DNA of 64,000 nucleotides from Rhizopus arrhizus (Eukaryota > Mucoromycota > Mucoromycetes > Mucorales > Rhizopodaceae). How positions within the stretch are numbered: the first letter of the stretch is position 1; every line of letters begins with the position of its first letter. The notes beneath the pieces are model-generated. The model was not told where the DNA came from, made no database searches, and worked only from the letters and a program-made list of their open reading frames with translations. The stretch is from NCBI GenBank assembly GCA_024220505.1, contig JAKZZE010000030.1:398501-462500 (forward strand), in the 5' to 3' direction. This document shows, in pieces, positions 12,814-23,550 of this stretch. Both the position numbers and the translations under genes were made by a program.

Positions 12814-13040
12814 ATACTACGTATGCATTTTCTTCTTTCTTATGATGCTGTATTTAATGTGCTTGCTTATTATAAATATGAAATACTTGATTTAAACCTT
12901 GGTTTTCCTTTAGTAACAGACATTTTATAGAGCAGGAACTTTTAAAAGTAGCAATAAATACATTCAGTTTAGGAGAGAAATTATTCTTTCAAGTGAAAGT
13001 TGTATCTAATGGTTAACGTGGAGGTTGATTTGATGTTTAA
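12814..13040 (+). pseudogene. Decayed copy of the last exon and 3' flank of the Frag1-family gene
   Basis: The sequence aligns in the same orientation with 8420-8640. Shared blocks include GTATGCATTTT, GCTTGCTTATTAT, TTTAGTAA followed by a terminal TAG, and AATAAATACATT in the 3' flank. In-frame stops (TAA in the segment matching NLDLKIG) and a deletion in the FEWSL segment break the frame. It is an old partial duplication located just outside the right arm of inverted duplication 1. Confidence 0.7.
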
Positions 13041-13077
13041 ATCACTCAGTGTTCCTAAGTAAGATTATACAAAAGTT

Positions 13078-16000
13078 ATATAGTTACCTAAGCTAATTGC
13101 GGTGTACAAGAGACACCAAGTATCAGGATTTTTTGTGTTATGATGCTTTACAAGGACATGTTTGCTATTTTTGAAATTCATGCATAGTCTGATTATCAAT
13201 TCTAGGTGAAGAGCTTCAAGAGCTCTTTTCTAACATAGTCTAGAGAGATTAGGCCTCGATACAAAAAAAAAAAAGAAAAAGAAGAAGAGAGAATGACCAA
13301 ATAGATTCTATTGTCTCAATGTCATTTGCAATGTCTTTTATACAATTCCTCAAAGAACAGACACTTGTTTTTCTCATTACACTCTTTATTTTTTTGCTGA
13401 AAGATAAGTCTACTCGTATCATGATGATGATAAGCACGCAATTCTGCTAGATTAACCACAGTGAAAATGATTGTGTAGTACATTATGGAAGAAAATACGT
13501 TACATCTATTCTAATAATATTACATAAATTGGTGCTCCTTTTCTTTTTCTTTTTTTGTTACTCAATTATCAAAATTTGTACAACAATTTGCATTATTCCA
13601 GGGTTAAGGAGTTGGCAAGAAGAGGAAAAGTAACCAAAGGATGTGAATGAACGTAATTGCATGTTGGATACGATGTTTGTCTGAATAAAAGCAAAAGGAT
13701 ATTTTAGCTTTTGAAATATCAAAAAAAGAAGGTATGTAAAGCAAAGAATCAGAGAGCAATGGCTTTAGGTTCAAAATGTTTGTCAATAAAAAAAAAAAAA
13801 TGAAGCTTGAATAAAGTGGAGTTTCAATCATAAGGATTATTCCCCCCTTTTTCCTTCTTCTTTGTATAACACTGTACAAATTCGATCAAGGATCGGACAT
13901 CATTTTTTTTTCTTCTACCTAAAAAAAGTGAAATTGATAGCAAACATGACACAGGTTTGCATGAATACAAAAGAAAAAAGATTTCAACTTTCTATATTGG
14001 GATAAAGAGTATCAAAAAAAGAAATAATATACTTTTAATGGTCATTTTTCCTTTGAAAAGAAAAAGCCTGTGCACACAGACATGTCCAATACATGTTCAA
14101 TTCAAATCTTATATAAATGATAGGGTCTTGTTTAAAATTGTTTCCATTCTTATCCCAGAAAAAAAAAAGAATACCTCTTTCCCTTCTTTTTTCAACCATG
14201 AAATTCTCTTTGATTTCTTCTTGTGTCGCTCTTGCCGTTCTCGTCCTTTCTACAGAAGCAGCTCCTAACGGTAAAAAAGTCAACATTCCTTTGACAAAGA
14301 ACAAGGACTACAAGCCGAATGCCAAGAACGCGATTCAAAAGGTCCTGGCAAAGTACCACACACACCGTTCTGCTTCTTCTTCTTCCAACTCGACCTCGAC
14401 GGATGGTATCGGTCGTGTGCCTGTGACGGATTACTACAATGACATCGAGTACTTTGGTCAAGTCACTGTGGGCACACCTGGCGTGACGCTCAAGCTTGAC
14501 TTTGATACCGGTTCCTCTGACCTGTGGTTTGGTAAGTGAATCACCGCCCTATCGTTTTCTATTTGACTGACCCCTCGTTTAAGCCTCTTCTTTATGTACC
14601 AACTGTGGTTATTCTCAAACCAAGTATAACCCCAATCAATCCAGAACCTATGCCAAGGACGGTCGGGTGTGGTCCATCTCCTATGGTGATGGCTCCAGTG
14701 CCAGTGGTATCTTGGGTACCGATACCGTCGTCTTGGGCGGTCTGACCATCCAACGTCAAACGATCGAGCTGGCCAGACGGGAAGCCAGCAGTTTCCAAAA
14801 CGGTCCCTCGGATGGTCTCCTCGGCCTTGGCTTTAATTCCATCACGACCGTCAGAGGCGTCAAGACCCCGGTGGATAACTTGATCAGTCAAGGCTTGATC
14901 AGTAACCCTGTCTTTGGTGTTTACCTCGGCAAGGAAAGCAACGGAGGTGGAGGTGAATATATCTTTGGTGGCTATGACTCGAGCAAGTTCAAGGGCTCCC
15001 TGACCACGATCCCGGTCGATAACTCCAATGGCTGGTACGGTGTCACGATTCGTGGTGCCTCCATCGGTCGCTCTCGTGTCGCTGGTTCATTTGATGCCAT
15101 CCTTGACACCGGTACCTCTCTCTTGGTCCTCCCTAACGATGTCGCCCGATCTGTTGCCTCTGCCTATGGTGCTAGAGATAACTATGATGGTACTTTCTCC
15201 ATCAGCTGTGATACCTCTCGCTTCCAACCCCTTGTGTTCACCATTGGCTCCTCTACCTTTGAGGTCCCTGCTGACTCTCTTGTCTATGAACAAGATGGTT
15301 ACTCTTGTATCGCTGGCTTCGGTTATGGTGACTATGACTTTGCTATCTTTGGCGATGTCTTTTTGAAGAACAACTATGTTGTCTTTAACCCCACAGTGCC
15401 TCAAGTTCAAATAGCACCTGTTGCTTAGTCTATTGGGACTGACTGACTGACTGATTCAAAATATTTATATTTTATTTATTAAAGGTTTCTTGTAACTTTC
15501 TTTTTTTTTTTTTTTCAATTTCTAACAAGTTGTACAGGATACTATGTCATAACAAAAGAGACGATAGAGTCTATTGTTAGTTTCAATGTCCTTTTTTATT
15601 TTTATCATTGTTATTATAATACATGATCTTAGTGTAATGAGAATGATAATAAAAAAAAAGGGCCACACTAGGATCATTCTATGTCTTTTTTCTATGTACA
15701 TCATAAAAGAACCGGTGTTTATTCCAAGTCAAAGGAATGCTGTAGCAAATGAACATCCAGCACAAAGAGATTGAAATAACCCAGAGAACGACAGTGGATG
15801 TCGACGGTCAGCATCACGTTGGTTTTAGGGATCTCTGCTTCCTCGATGGCGACAAGTCCTTCATGCCGGCTGACGGTATAGACTGCGCGTGTGGTGTAGG
15901 TCCTGATCTTGAGCAGGACACAAGAGGACATGGGGAACTTGGGATCCTCTTCAGGAATGAACGAATGGCCAAAGTCCAACTTGAGATAATCCAGACGAGC

Positions 16001-16984
16001 ATGGGGCATGTCCATCTCATGCTCTTGGCAATCCAGTCGATAGGGTCTATCGACCGTCAGATGCCTTAGTTCTGGGAACCAGTACGAGCAAGTGGAATAG
16101 ATGTCTGCATCGATATAGCCTGCTCGTAAATAAAGTCTTTTCAGGGAATCACTCCCTGTCAGTAAGGTACTCTGGCCGATCGGTAGCACCATCTCTCCCA
16201 AGGTGGAGTAGTGAAGCGACTGGATCTTTTCACAATGCTCGAGAATGTCCAAGATGGATTCATAGATCTCATCCTCCCTGCTGATGGCCGTAATCGACAG
16301 TCTTAGATCCACAATTTCCTTACAGCACTGCACCACGACATCCAGCAGCTGATCTCGATCACAGTAATCAAAATAACAAAGGTCGATGCTACGCTGCGTG
16401 ATGGAAATCCAAGGATCTGTGATGTCTTCATCCAGTGAGAGCGGGCCAAAGACAGAGATGGAGAGTGACCGGTGCTTGGTATACTTTATGATCTCTCGTA
16501 TTTGCTCTGTGGGGCCGTAATACCTTAATTCATGTCTTGGTATAGACTGGAGGTAATCCAGAATCGTCTGAAGGTGGTTTGCAAAGTAGTCATCCTGCTT
16601 TCGTTTTATCGACGCTGTACGTGGATTATAAAGATGGAGTTCAAGGTGCCTCAGGTTTTGAAACCGTTTCATGACATAGGCAAATAGGTGATCGTCGTAG
16701 TGAACACTGGCTTTTAAGCTTCGAACGTTGAAACAGGGTCGAGTGGATGAGCGTCCTTGAGAAGGACGGATGACTTCTGCATCGGTCGATAGTTCGAGTT
16801 CCCTTAGTTGAGGTAGGTTCAGGACGTCATCAAAGTCCATCAAGCTGGCGATCACATCGCGTGCGCTAAAGCAGTACAGGTTCGAAAAGTGCTCTAGCTG
16901 ACCCATCAGTTGTCTTGCTCTTTCACTTGACGGATCTCGACAGGGAAGCTGAAGTACTTTGAGTGAATGTTGAAAACGTAATGC
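13078..16984. repeat. Inverted duplication 1, right arm
   Basis: Reverse complement of 275-4179. It carries the complete protease gene and the C-terminal part of the complete F-box gene, whose N-terminal coding runs on beyond the arm to 17419. Differences from the left arm are a few substitutions plus length changes in homopolymers, for example a poly-T at 15501-15516 that is only a short run on the left. Confidence 0.93.
14198..15428 (+). CDS. Rhizopuspepsin-like secreted aspartic protease, right copy
   Basis: Exons 14198-14531 and 14584-15428 with a 52-nt intron (14532-14583) encode 392 aa, the same protein as the left-arm copy. Signal peptide MKFSLISSCVALAVLVLSTE, propeptide, catalytic D103 and D286, flap Tyr145. 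The ATG is preceded by TTCAACC and by a TATA-like TTATATAAATG about 85 bp upstream. It is convergent with the F-box gene, 290 bp apart. Two identical genes would raise the dose of this extracellular acid protease. Confidence 0.95.
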
Positions 16985-17419
16985 ACATTCAATATAGTCT
17001 GATTCTTCTTTATCTTCGTCTACTAAAAAATGAGGGATTTCTTCCAGATGTTGAAATCGCAGAGCAAGCTCAGGATAGACATTCTTTTTGGAATCCCCAA
17101 AGTATCGTACCGATTTGAGATTTGGACAAAGCTCTGCAAACTGTCGAATGACACTATTGACCAAAGGCTGCTCATAAGCAAAGATCACATTGTCAATCAA
17201 ATGACCTAGTTTATTCTCTTTTAAGCATCGAATGAGCTTTTGTTGATCTTTACGACTATCAATAAAGATCTCTCGATATAAATACGTGCAAGTGATTCGA
17301 TACCATGATTTACACACGAGTTGATATTGTATAAACATGGAGACGATATCATTGTTTTTTGCTACTATTTTGAAGATCTGCAAAAGGATCTCTGCTGGTA
17401 ATTCTATCCATTTTGACAT
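15719..17419 (-). CDS. F-box/LRR-like protein
   Basis: A single exon encodes 566 aa from MSKWIELPAEILLQIF. Residues about 4-50 are an F-box (WIELPAEILLQIF, QLVCKSWYRITC), the Skp1-binding module of SCF ubiquitin ligases. The rest is leucine-rich with irregular LRR-like repeats such as LPQLRELELS and FQNLRHLELHLY, likely for substrate recognition. An upstream in-frame start (17446) would add only a poly-Phe stretch from a poly-T tract, so the Met at 17419 is chosen. Large families of such proteins exist in Mucorales; the target is unknown. Confidence 0.88.
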   Translation of the reverse strand: MSKWIELPAEILLQIFKIVAKNNDIVSMFIQYQLVCKSWYRITCTYLYREIFIDSRKDQQKLIRCLKENKLGHLIDNVIFAYEQPLVNSVIRQFAELCPNLKSVRYFGDSKKNVYPELALRFQHLEEIPHFLVDEDKEESDYIECALRFQHSLKVLQLPCRDPSSERARQLMGQLEHFSNLYCFSARDVIASLMDFDDVLNLPQLRELELSTDAEVIRPSQGRSSTRPCFNVRSLKASVHYDDHLFAYVMKRFQNLRHLELHLYNPRTASIKRKQDDYFANHLQTILDYLQSIPRHELRYYGPTEQIREIIKYTKHRSLSISVFGPLSLDEDITDPWISITQRSIDLCYFDYCDRDQLLDVVVQCCKEIVDLRLSITAISREDEIYESILDILEHCEKIQSLHYSTLGEMVLPIGQSTLLTGSDSLKRLYLRAGYIDADIYSTCSYWFPELRHLTVDRPYRLDCQEHEMDMPHARLDYLKLDFGHSFIPEEDPKFPMSSCVLLKIRTYTTRAVYTVSRHEGLVAIEEAEIPKTNVMLTVDIHCRSLGYFNLFVLDVHLLQHSFDLE

Positions 17420-17586
17420 GCAAAAAAAAAAAAAAAAAAAAATCAAGTTTTCGCCAGAGGACTGATCTTATGCGTCGTTCTATACTCCGAATAATGATCG
17501 TATAGTTACGTCAAATTTGAAAAGTTTGAAAAGTAGCAAAGGATTTTTCACTGCAGAGATATTTTATTATACAAAAAAAGAAAACG

Positions 17587-19596
17587 TTATTTATTTACAG
17601 TGTGTTCAGATGCAGGAACGCCTTGTTCAACTTCATTTGCTTTGATTTCTTCGGGTCCGATCGTGCCATGATGACTTTCAGTCAGGTTTTGATTAAAGTC
17701 CTTGTTACGTTCTTCTTTACCCACGAGTGCTTTATAAAAAATAGTAAGAACAGATGTGTCTAAAGTGATCCGTTGTTACCTGTGATCAATAAGCAACCAC
17801 AAACACAGCCCATGAAGATAGCTTGTGTCTTGCCGTAATCTGCGATTTGTTTGCCCTCAGAGTTTAACTTGTAGGTACCATCCTCATTACGCAGAGGATA
17901 TCTTTCGCCAATGGTGGCTTCGATTTGACTTGATGCTGCACTGATCTATTTCAAATGATGAGTGAACAAACATGAGACGACTGGTCTATTTACCAAGTTA
18001 CCCAGCTGATAAGCCAAGCCGGGCATTAAACCACGAAAGGCATCTGGAGACAGCTCATTGATATGTGCAGGAATGACACCTAAAAGATATTAAGCCAATC
18101 AAATCCATGATTTCACGTGTGATTCATTTACCCCAAGCACCCTGAACAAAGAACTGCATGATGAACGCGCCAAACTGCAATGCATGAATATTGGGAGCAT
18201 AGACCCAAAGAGGGATAAAGGCACCTGCACAGATAGCGCAGAGGCTCAACACGAATCGACGACCCAAGAAATTTGAAAAGTAACCAAACAAGGTACCGCC
18301 GATGATGGCACCCACGTTCATGATGACACCTGTGACCGTTTGCTGAGTGGAAGTATATTCTAATTGATTGAGTAGAAAGGTAGGATAGAGATCTTGAGAG
18401 CCGTGAGAAAAGAAATTCATAAAGGCCATGAGGATGACCATGTAGACCATACGTAACCAGTGTAATCGAACGGCCGTCTTGAGTTCTTTCCAAATCGAAC
18501 GACCCAGGATCTTGCGAGCATGTGTCTGACGGACAAACGTTTCTGATTCGGGCACCCAGAGACGGATGACGATCGCCAGCAGAGCAAAGCCGGCACCGAC
18601 CCAGAAGAGGATACGCCAGGTGGAGCCGGTTTGGGTGACTGCATAGTTGACCAGTGTAGCGAGCAAGTAACCACAAGCATAGCCTTGCTGATAGATGCCC
18701 GAGAACAATCCACGCGCTTCGATCGGAAGACTTTCGAGAGCTAGACTGGCACCCAATCCCTACACATCGCTCATCAGTCTCCACTCATCCTTACGTGTTC
18801 CCCCTTACCCATTCGCCTCCCATCGCAATACCAAAGATAGCACGAAGACCGATGAAGGTAGACAGGTTGGGTGCAAAACCGCTGGCCATGTTGATGATGG
18901 AAAATAAAAGGATGTCGATCATCAGTGGCCACCGACGACCAAATTTATCAGCCAAGGCACTATAAATAGTCCATAAGTAAAAGAGGAGATTTATTTTTAT
19001 CTTTACCCAAAGATCAATGCACCTATAGGTCTCAGCATCTATTATTTGTGTTAGATAGATTCTTTTCTTTTTTTATTCTTATTACCAGTGTGGTGGTAAT
19101 AGCACCTATTGAAAAGAATATAAAATGAATCATTGATTTTTTAAAAAAAGAGGTACTTACTTGTTACAGCAGAAGGTGCAACACCATAAGTAGCAGCTAT
19201 AAAAATACAATTTAATTTCATTCTTATTTACTATCAACAAGAGGCTTTTTTTTTCTTTGTTTATACCAATGCGTGTAGCAGATAAAGAAACAGAAAAGAA
19301 ATCAAAAGCATCCAGTGTCCAACCAAAGAAGGCTATGAGAACAATGAATAAAAAGAAGGGGGGGGGAAATAAGTCAACCAACCTGCTACAAACGTAATCC
19401 TTTGTGTATTATTCAAATTGACCAACAAATGCCATACATTAGGCGTACTTTCAGGTTTTGTATAAATCGAATCCTTGAATCGAATCAACCAATTCTTCTT
19501 TTTTGATTCATGACTTGTCTTTTCTTGTTCTTGTCCAGAAGGAATATGCTCCACTTGTTCAACCTGTGGTTTTGATTCATCTTTCATGTTTGACAT
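17587..19596 (-). CDS. JEN1: Jen1-type monocarboxylate/proton symporter (MFS)
   Basis: Ten exons: 19383-19596, 19267-19332, 19161-19196, 19086-19105, 19007-19038, 18809-18959, 18132-18759, 17994-18079, 17780-17945, 17587-17729. They total 1542 nt, 513 aa, all in phase; introns are 47-70 nt and one exon is only 20 nt. The product has the Jen1 signatures [10 protein letters not shown] and [13 protein letters not shown], the MFS loop ADKFGRRWP and about 12 hydrophobic segments. Jen1 proteins import lactate, pyruvate or dicarboxylates with protons across the plasma membrane and are usually glucose-repressed. Substrate within the family cannot be fixed from sequence alone. The N- and C-terminal tails are charged and cytosolic. 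Confidence 0.95.
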
Positions 19597-20538
19597 TTTA
19601 TAACGGAAATAAAAAGGAAAAAAAAAAAAGGGAAAGGAAATGAACGAATCATTTTATAGACACTCATGCATATGTAATTTTGATCCCCCCAAACCCCCTT
19701 GCACTCTACTAAAAAAAGAGATAAAGTTTCGTTCATGTAACATACCGATTAAGTCACTGACCTTCTCTCTTTATTATCACACCACTTGTTAAAATGCGGG
19801 GTAAATGAGGTAACAATAAGATGAACATTTTTCTTTCTTCCTCTTGTTTATCCTTTCACCTTTCCCCCCCAACACATACACCCCTTTATTTTTACTATAA
19901 AAAGAGAAATAATGAAATTCAGTTTCAACCAGAAAATACCGGGAAAAGGTTAAAAGATACAAAAAAGGAAAATTTCACACTGGGCGTACGAAAAGAAAAG
20001 GTGGGGAAATCTGGTATGACAAGAAGGTGAATTTACCGTGTTTTGAATCGATGGATTTTCCCATCGCATCTTTTAATGATTGAATACAATCTCCCCTCCT
20101 TTTGAATGGATCCCCCTTAATAAAAATTTGTTTGGTATGTGCACCTCACAGGTTATTTTTGTTTGCATCTTTTAAATAAGGACAGGTCGAGATTTCTCAT
20201 CTTTTTCAAGACATCCACTTTGATTCCTGTTGACAAGAAACACAGGATCACGTTTATCATGAAAAAATAATCCGTTTTCCTGGGAAAGAGATCCCCCGAC
20301 CAAACCCTGGATACAATCTCTCCTTCACACAGCCCACTAGGCAACAAGAAAGTGTTGCTTCGTGTTGAGACCCTTTTGAAAAAAGAGACCATGCGAAAAA
20401 GAGAGAGAGAAAAAAGGTGGAGTTGGAACATGAAAAAATAGATGAAACAAAACAGACACTGTGCATCCGTAATAAAAAAAAGAGGGGGAATAAAAAGTCT
20501 GTGAAAAAAGAGGGAATCAGTGGAAACACCTGGCATCA

Positions 20539-20595
<57 letters not shown>

Positions 20596-21366
20596 AACTT
20601 TTTATACAATCGATGCAAGCACTTGATCCGCGAATGTTTTTCTTTGCCAAACAAAACAGAGGATGCGTCAAAAAGTGTCAGCCGCTCTGAACCCCCCTCT
20701 GCTTGGAGATCCATCACTTGTTGATCATCTTGGGCTAGAGATAGAAAGTTGCTTGAACAAGATGGCATCAAGAAAGGAGTACTTTAATTTCACTCGATAT
20801 CTGTCTTTCATTCACTTTGTGTGAACAACCTCTTTTTTTCCCTTATTTCTCTTTTAATAGGATCCTCACCCCTTAGTCATATTATAGAAAGCAATAAAAA
20901 AAATCTTATTATTCGTGGCGTCAGTGTATTAATTATCCTTAAAGCTTTTTTTTTTTTTTCTTTTTTCTCTCTCTTTTGCAGGGTTATCAGGAATGAGTTG
21001 AATTCATACTTTTTTTTTATATCATTCAGTTCTTTATAAAAAATAGTCTCTTTTTTAGGTAGACCATGTGTCAAAAAATAAATCCATTCTTATTTTAATC
21101 TTATTTCATCCAAGTCTTTTTTGAAATGACCTTTTAGTAATAATCTTCCGACTTGAAAGCCGATAAAGAAGAAGGTGAGATGAAATAGGAGAGTATAAAT
21201 GAGAAAAAAATAATGGATTGTGTTTTATCAACGGGTTAGATGAATATAATTTGAAAAAAAAAAGGGAAAATAAAAATTATGAAATAAACTTGTCTTTTAA
21301 AAGTGAGCGTTCAAAACGCCCTGTCTTTTTTTTTTTTTTCCTTTTTTTACTCCCGAATAAAACAAA
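19597..21366. other. Intergenic between divergent JEN1-like and protease genes
   Basis: This stretch should hold both promoters. It contains a poly-A run of about 42 at 20551-20592 preceded by T10. A TATA-like GTATAAATGAG lies at about 21195, some 170 bp upstream of the protease ATG, and poly-pyrimidine tracts lie just before the start codon. Reverse-strand ORFs at 20153-20771 have skewed Phe/Ser/Leu composition and are not convincing. Confidence 0.4.
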
Positions 21367-22683
21367 ATGAAATCCATCCTGTTCTTTGGTCTCTTGTTAT
21401 CCATCACTTGTGCTTCACCAACCCAACCTAAAAAGCAATTTAAAATAGGTTTAAAGAAAGTAACCTATTCAAAAGAGGACCTGTCAGCTCTGCAGGGTCG
21501 ACCCGTGTCCTACCTTGTCAAACAAGACCAAAAAGCTTATAACCACGGCAGCGGTAAATCAAACGGACAGAGCCTCTTTAGGGAAAAACTAACGAAACCA
21601 CAGGTTATTATGGAGAAATCAGTATCGGAACACCCCCACAACCCTTCCAGGTCGTCTTTGACACAGGCAGTGCCGATCTCTGGGTCATTTCCTCCGACTG
21701 TCGAAACGCCGTCTGTCAATCCCACCCGACCGCTTACTACGCAGACCAATCGAGCACGTTTGAAGACGAAGAGGTCTATACCCAAATCGAATACGGCACG
21801 GGCTCAGTCTATGGTCAGCTCGGTCGAGACCAGGTTCAGTTGGGCAGCAGTGAGCCTCTGACGATCGACCACCAGGCCTTTATCCACATCCTTTCCCTCT
21901 CTCGGGATTTCGTAGGCACACCGTTCCAAGGGATCTTTGGACTCGGTCTGCCTCGGATCGCGAGCAGTGAGCAAGATCCCCCGGTGATCTCCATGGTCCT
22001 CCAGGGTGTCATCGACCAACCGGTCTTTGCGATCTACAGTCAGCATGAGGCCGGTGAGATCGATTTCGGTGGGATCGACAGCGACCGGTTTGTGGGTCAG
22101 CTCAGGTTTGTGGACGTGATCGATCATGGCTACTGGATGATCCAACTCGTCGGGGCCCAGTTTGATGATCTCTACTACCCAAAAAGAAAAGCCATTGTCG
22201 ACAGCGGTAAGTGAAGACCTTTTATGCTTTCTTAAACTCACATCGCTTAGGTTCCACGCTGATCATCATGCCCAAAAAGGATGCCGAGATCTATCACCGT
22301 CGTGTGCCGGGTGCCGTCAAAAATGGGGATGGCACCTGGTCCTTTCCTTGTCAGAACATCAAGTTGCTCGAACCCCTCATCTTACATACCCAAAACGGTC
22401 CTTTGATCCTGCCACCCGAAGCTCTCTTTTTGACACCCATGTACCCCACCAGCCGCATGTGTCTCTCTGGTGTCTCGGGACAGAAAGTACAGAGTTGGGT
22501 CCTGGGTGATGTCTTTTTGAAACATTTTTATACGGTAAACAATCACTTTTGCTTTTTTTATTATCTCTAACTCAGATCTCTCACAAGGTATTTGACGTCG
22601 GTCGTCGTCAGATTGGATTTGCCGTGGCCAGACAAGACGTGTCCATGATGGATCCAAACTATGAAACTGTCCTCAGTGGATAG
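21367..22683 (+). CDS. Secreted aspartic protease (family A1), second type
   Basis: Four exons, 21367-21553, 21604-22206, 22251-22534 and 22576-22683, give 393 aa. The first intron (50 nt) contains an ACTAAC branch site; splicing joins HGSG to YYGEISIG. Signal peptide MKSILFFGLLLSITCA; catalytic motifs DTGSADLW and, split by intron 2, DSGST. The flap Tyr is in IEYGTGSVYG. The second catalytic loop is DSG rather than the DTG of the other protease, and overall similarity to it is low, so it is a separate A1 subfamily. A secreted or vacuolar acid protease is expected. Its stop codon region overlaps the end of the convergent RbfA-like gene by 11 bp. Confidence 0.92.
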
Positions 22684-23267
22684 TTTCATTTTCAATTTGT
22701 TGATAGATTTCTTCTAATTGCTTGGTGTCGTTGTTTGATACAAACTTCACATGAATTGGATATTTTGATTGTAAATGTCGATTGATAAGATTATTTAATA
22801 AATGGCTGTAATCTTTAATCGAATGATGAATCTTTCCCTACACATCCATAAGCAATCATCTCTTTCTCTACTTTTTTTCTTACTCTTTCTTTCTTGTTAT
22901 CAGACAGGGCTTCATAATCTATTTGACACCGTCTTAAATTCCTAGATACTTTGATGGACCGAATCGACATCTGCGTCAAGAACGCTGTCGGCAAGACTTC
23001 GATCGAGTGAACCGTATTCAGCGCTCTCTGAACACGTTCTGCTAATCTCTCTTGGGCAACCGTCGGTCCTGATTCGTCTGCATACAGCGATCGGGCTGGC
23101 TCGGTGTACATGGCCGATTCTGTCTCGATCGTCTTTTTTTTATCTTTTTTGGTTTTTAAATATTTCAAAAGAGGTCCTGGAACCATCGTGTCCTTCAAGA
23201 TCTGCTGCGCTTCGGGTGAATACCGAGGACGCTTGACGATCGTTGAAAACTGTCGTAAAAATTGCAT
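22673..23267 (-). CDS. Mitochondrial ribosome-binding factor A (RbfA) homolog
   Basis: Two exons, 22884-23267 and 22673-22837, 182 aa. The N-terminus MQFLRQFSTIVKRPR resembles a mitochondrial presequence. The RbfA core follows: RLAERVQRALNTVHSIEV and IRSIKVSRNLRRCQIDYEAL. A 46-nt intron with GTAAGA/GTAG ends joins ERGK to IHHSIKDYSHLLNNLINRHL, restoring the family's C-terminal segment; without it the frame ends after GKDSSFD. RbfA helps mature the small-subunit rRNA. Its 3' end overlaps the aspartic protease 3' end by 11 bp. Confidence 0.8.
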
Positions 23268-23550
23268 TGGTGTTGATAAATAAATAAAAAAGTTTTTTGT
23301 AGGTGGAGCATGACGAAGTTTTATCAACAAAAAGAAAGTCCGACATTTCTTTTAAAGACGGTGGCTAACGTTAGGAAGCCCGGATGGTGGGGGCTCTCGA
23401 GACATCCAAAGGCCTCGAGTGCAAATCATCATGAGCTAGCACCTAGTGGCTTTGAATACATCTTTTTTTGTTTATTGACTCTGAAGGCATGGTAAAAATT
23501 GAGAGCCCTACAAATGAAAAGACGACTGTTTCTATCGAATGATTTGGTTC

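Noticed and set aside
20550..20771. Reverse-strand ORF beginning MPSCSSNFLSLAQDD
   Set aside because: It runs into a poly-Phe tail made by the poly-A/T tract and matches no family; too weak to call.
22838..22883. Apparent one-base frameshift in the RbfA-like gene
   Set aside because: A 46-nt intron with GTAAGA and GTAG ends restores the frame and the conserved C-terminus, so no indel is needed.
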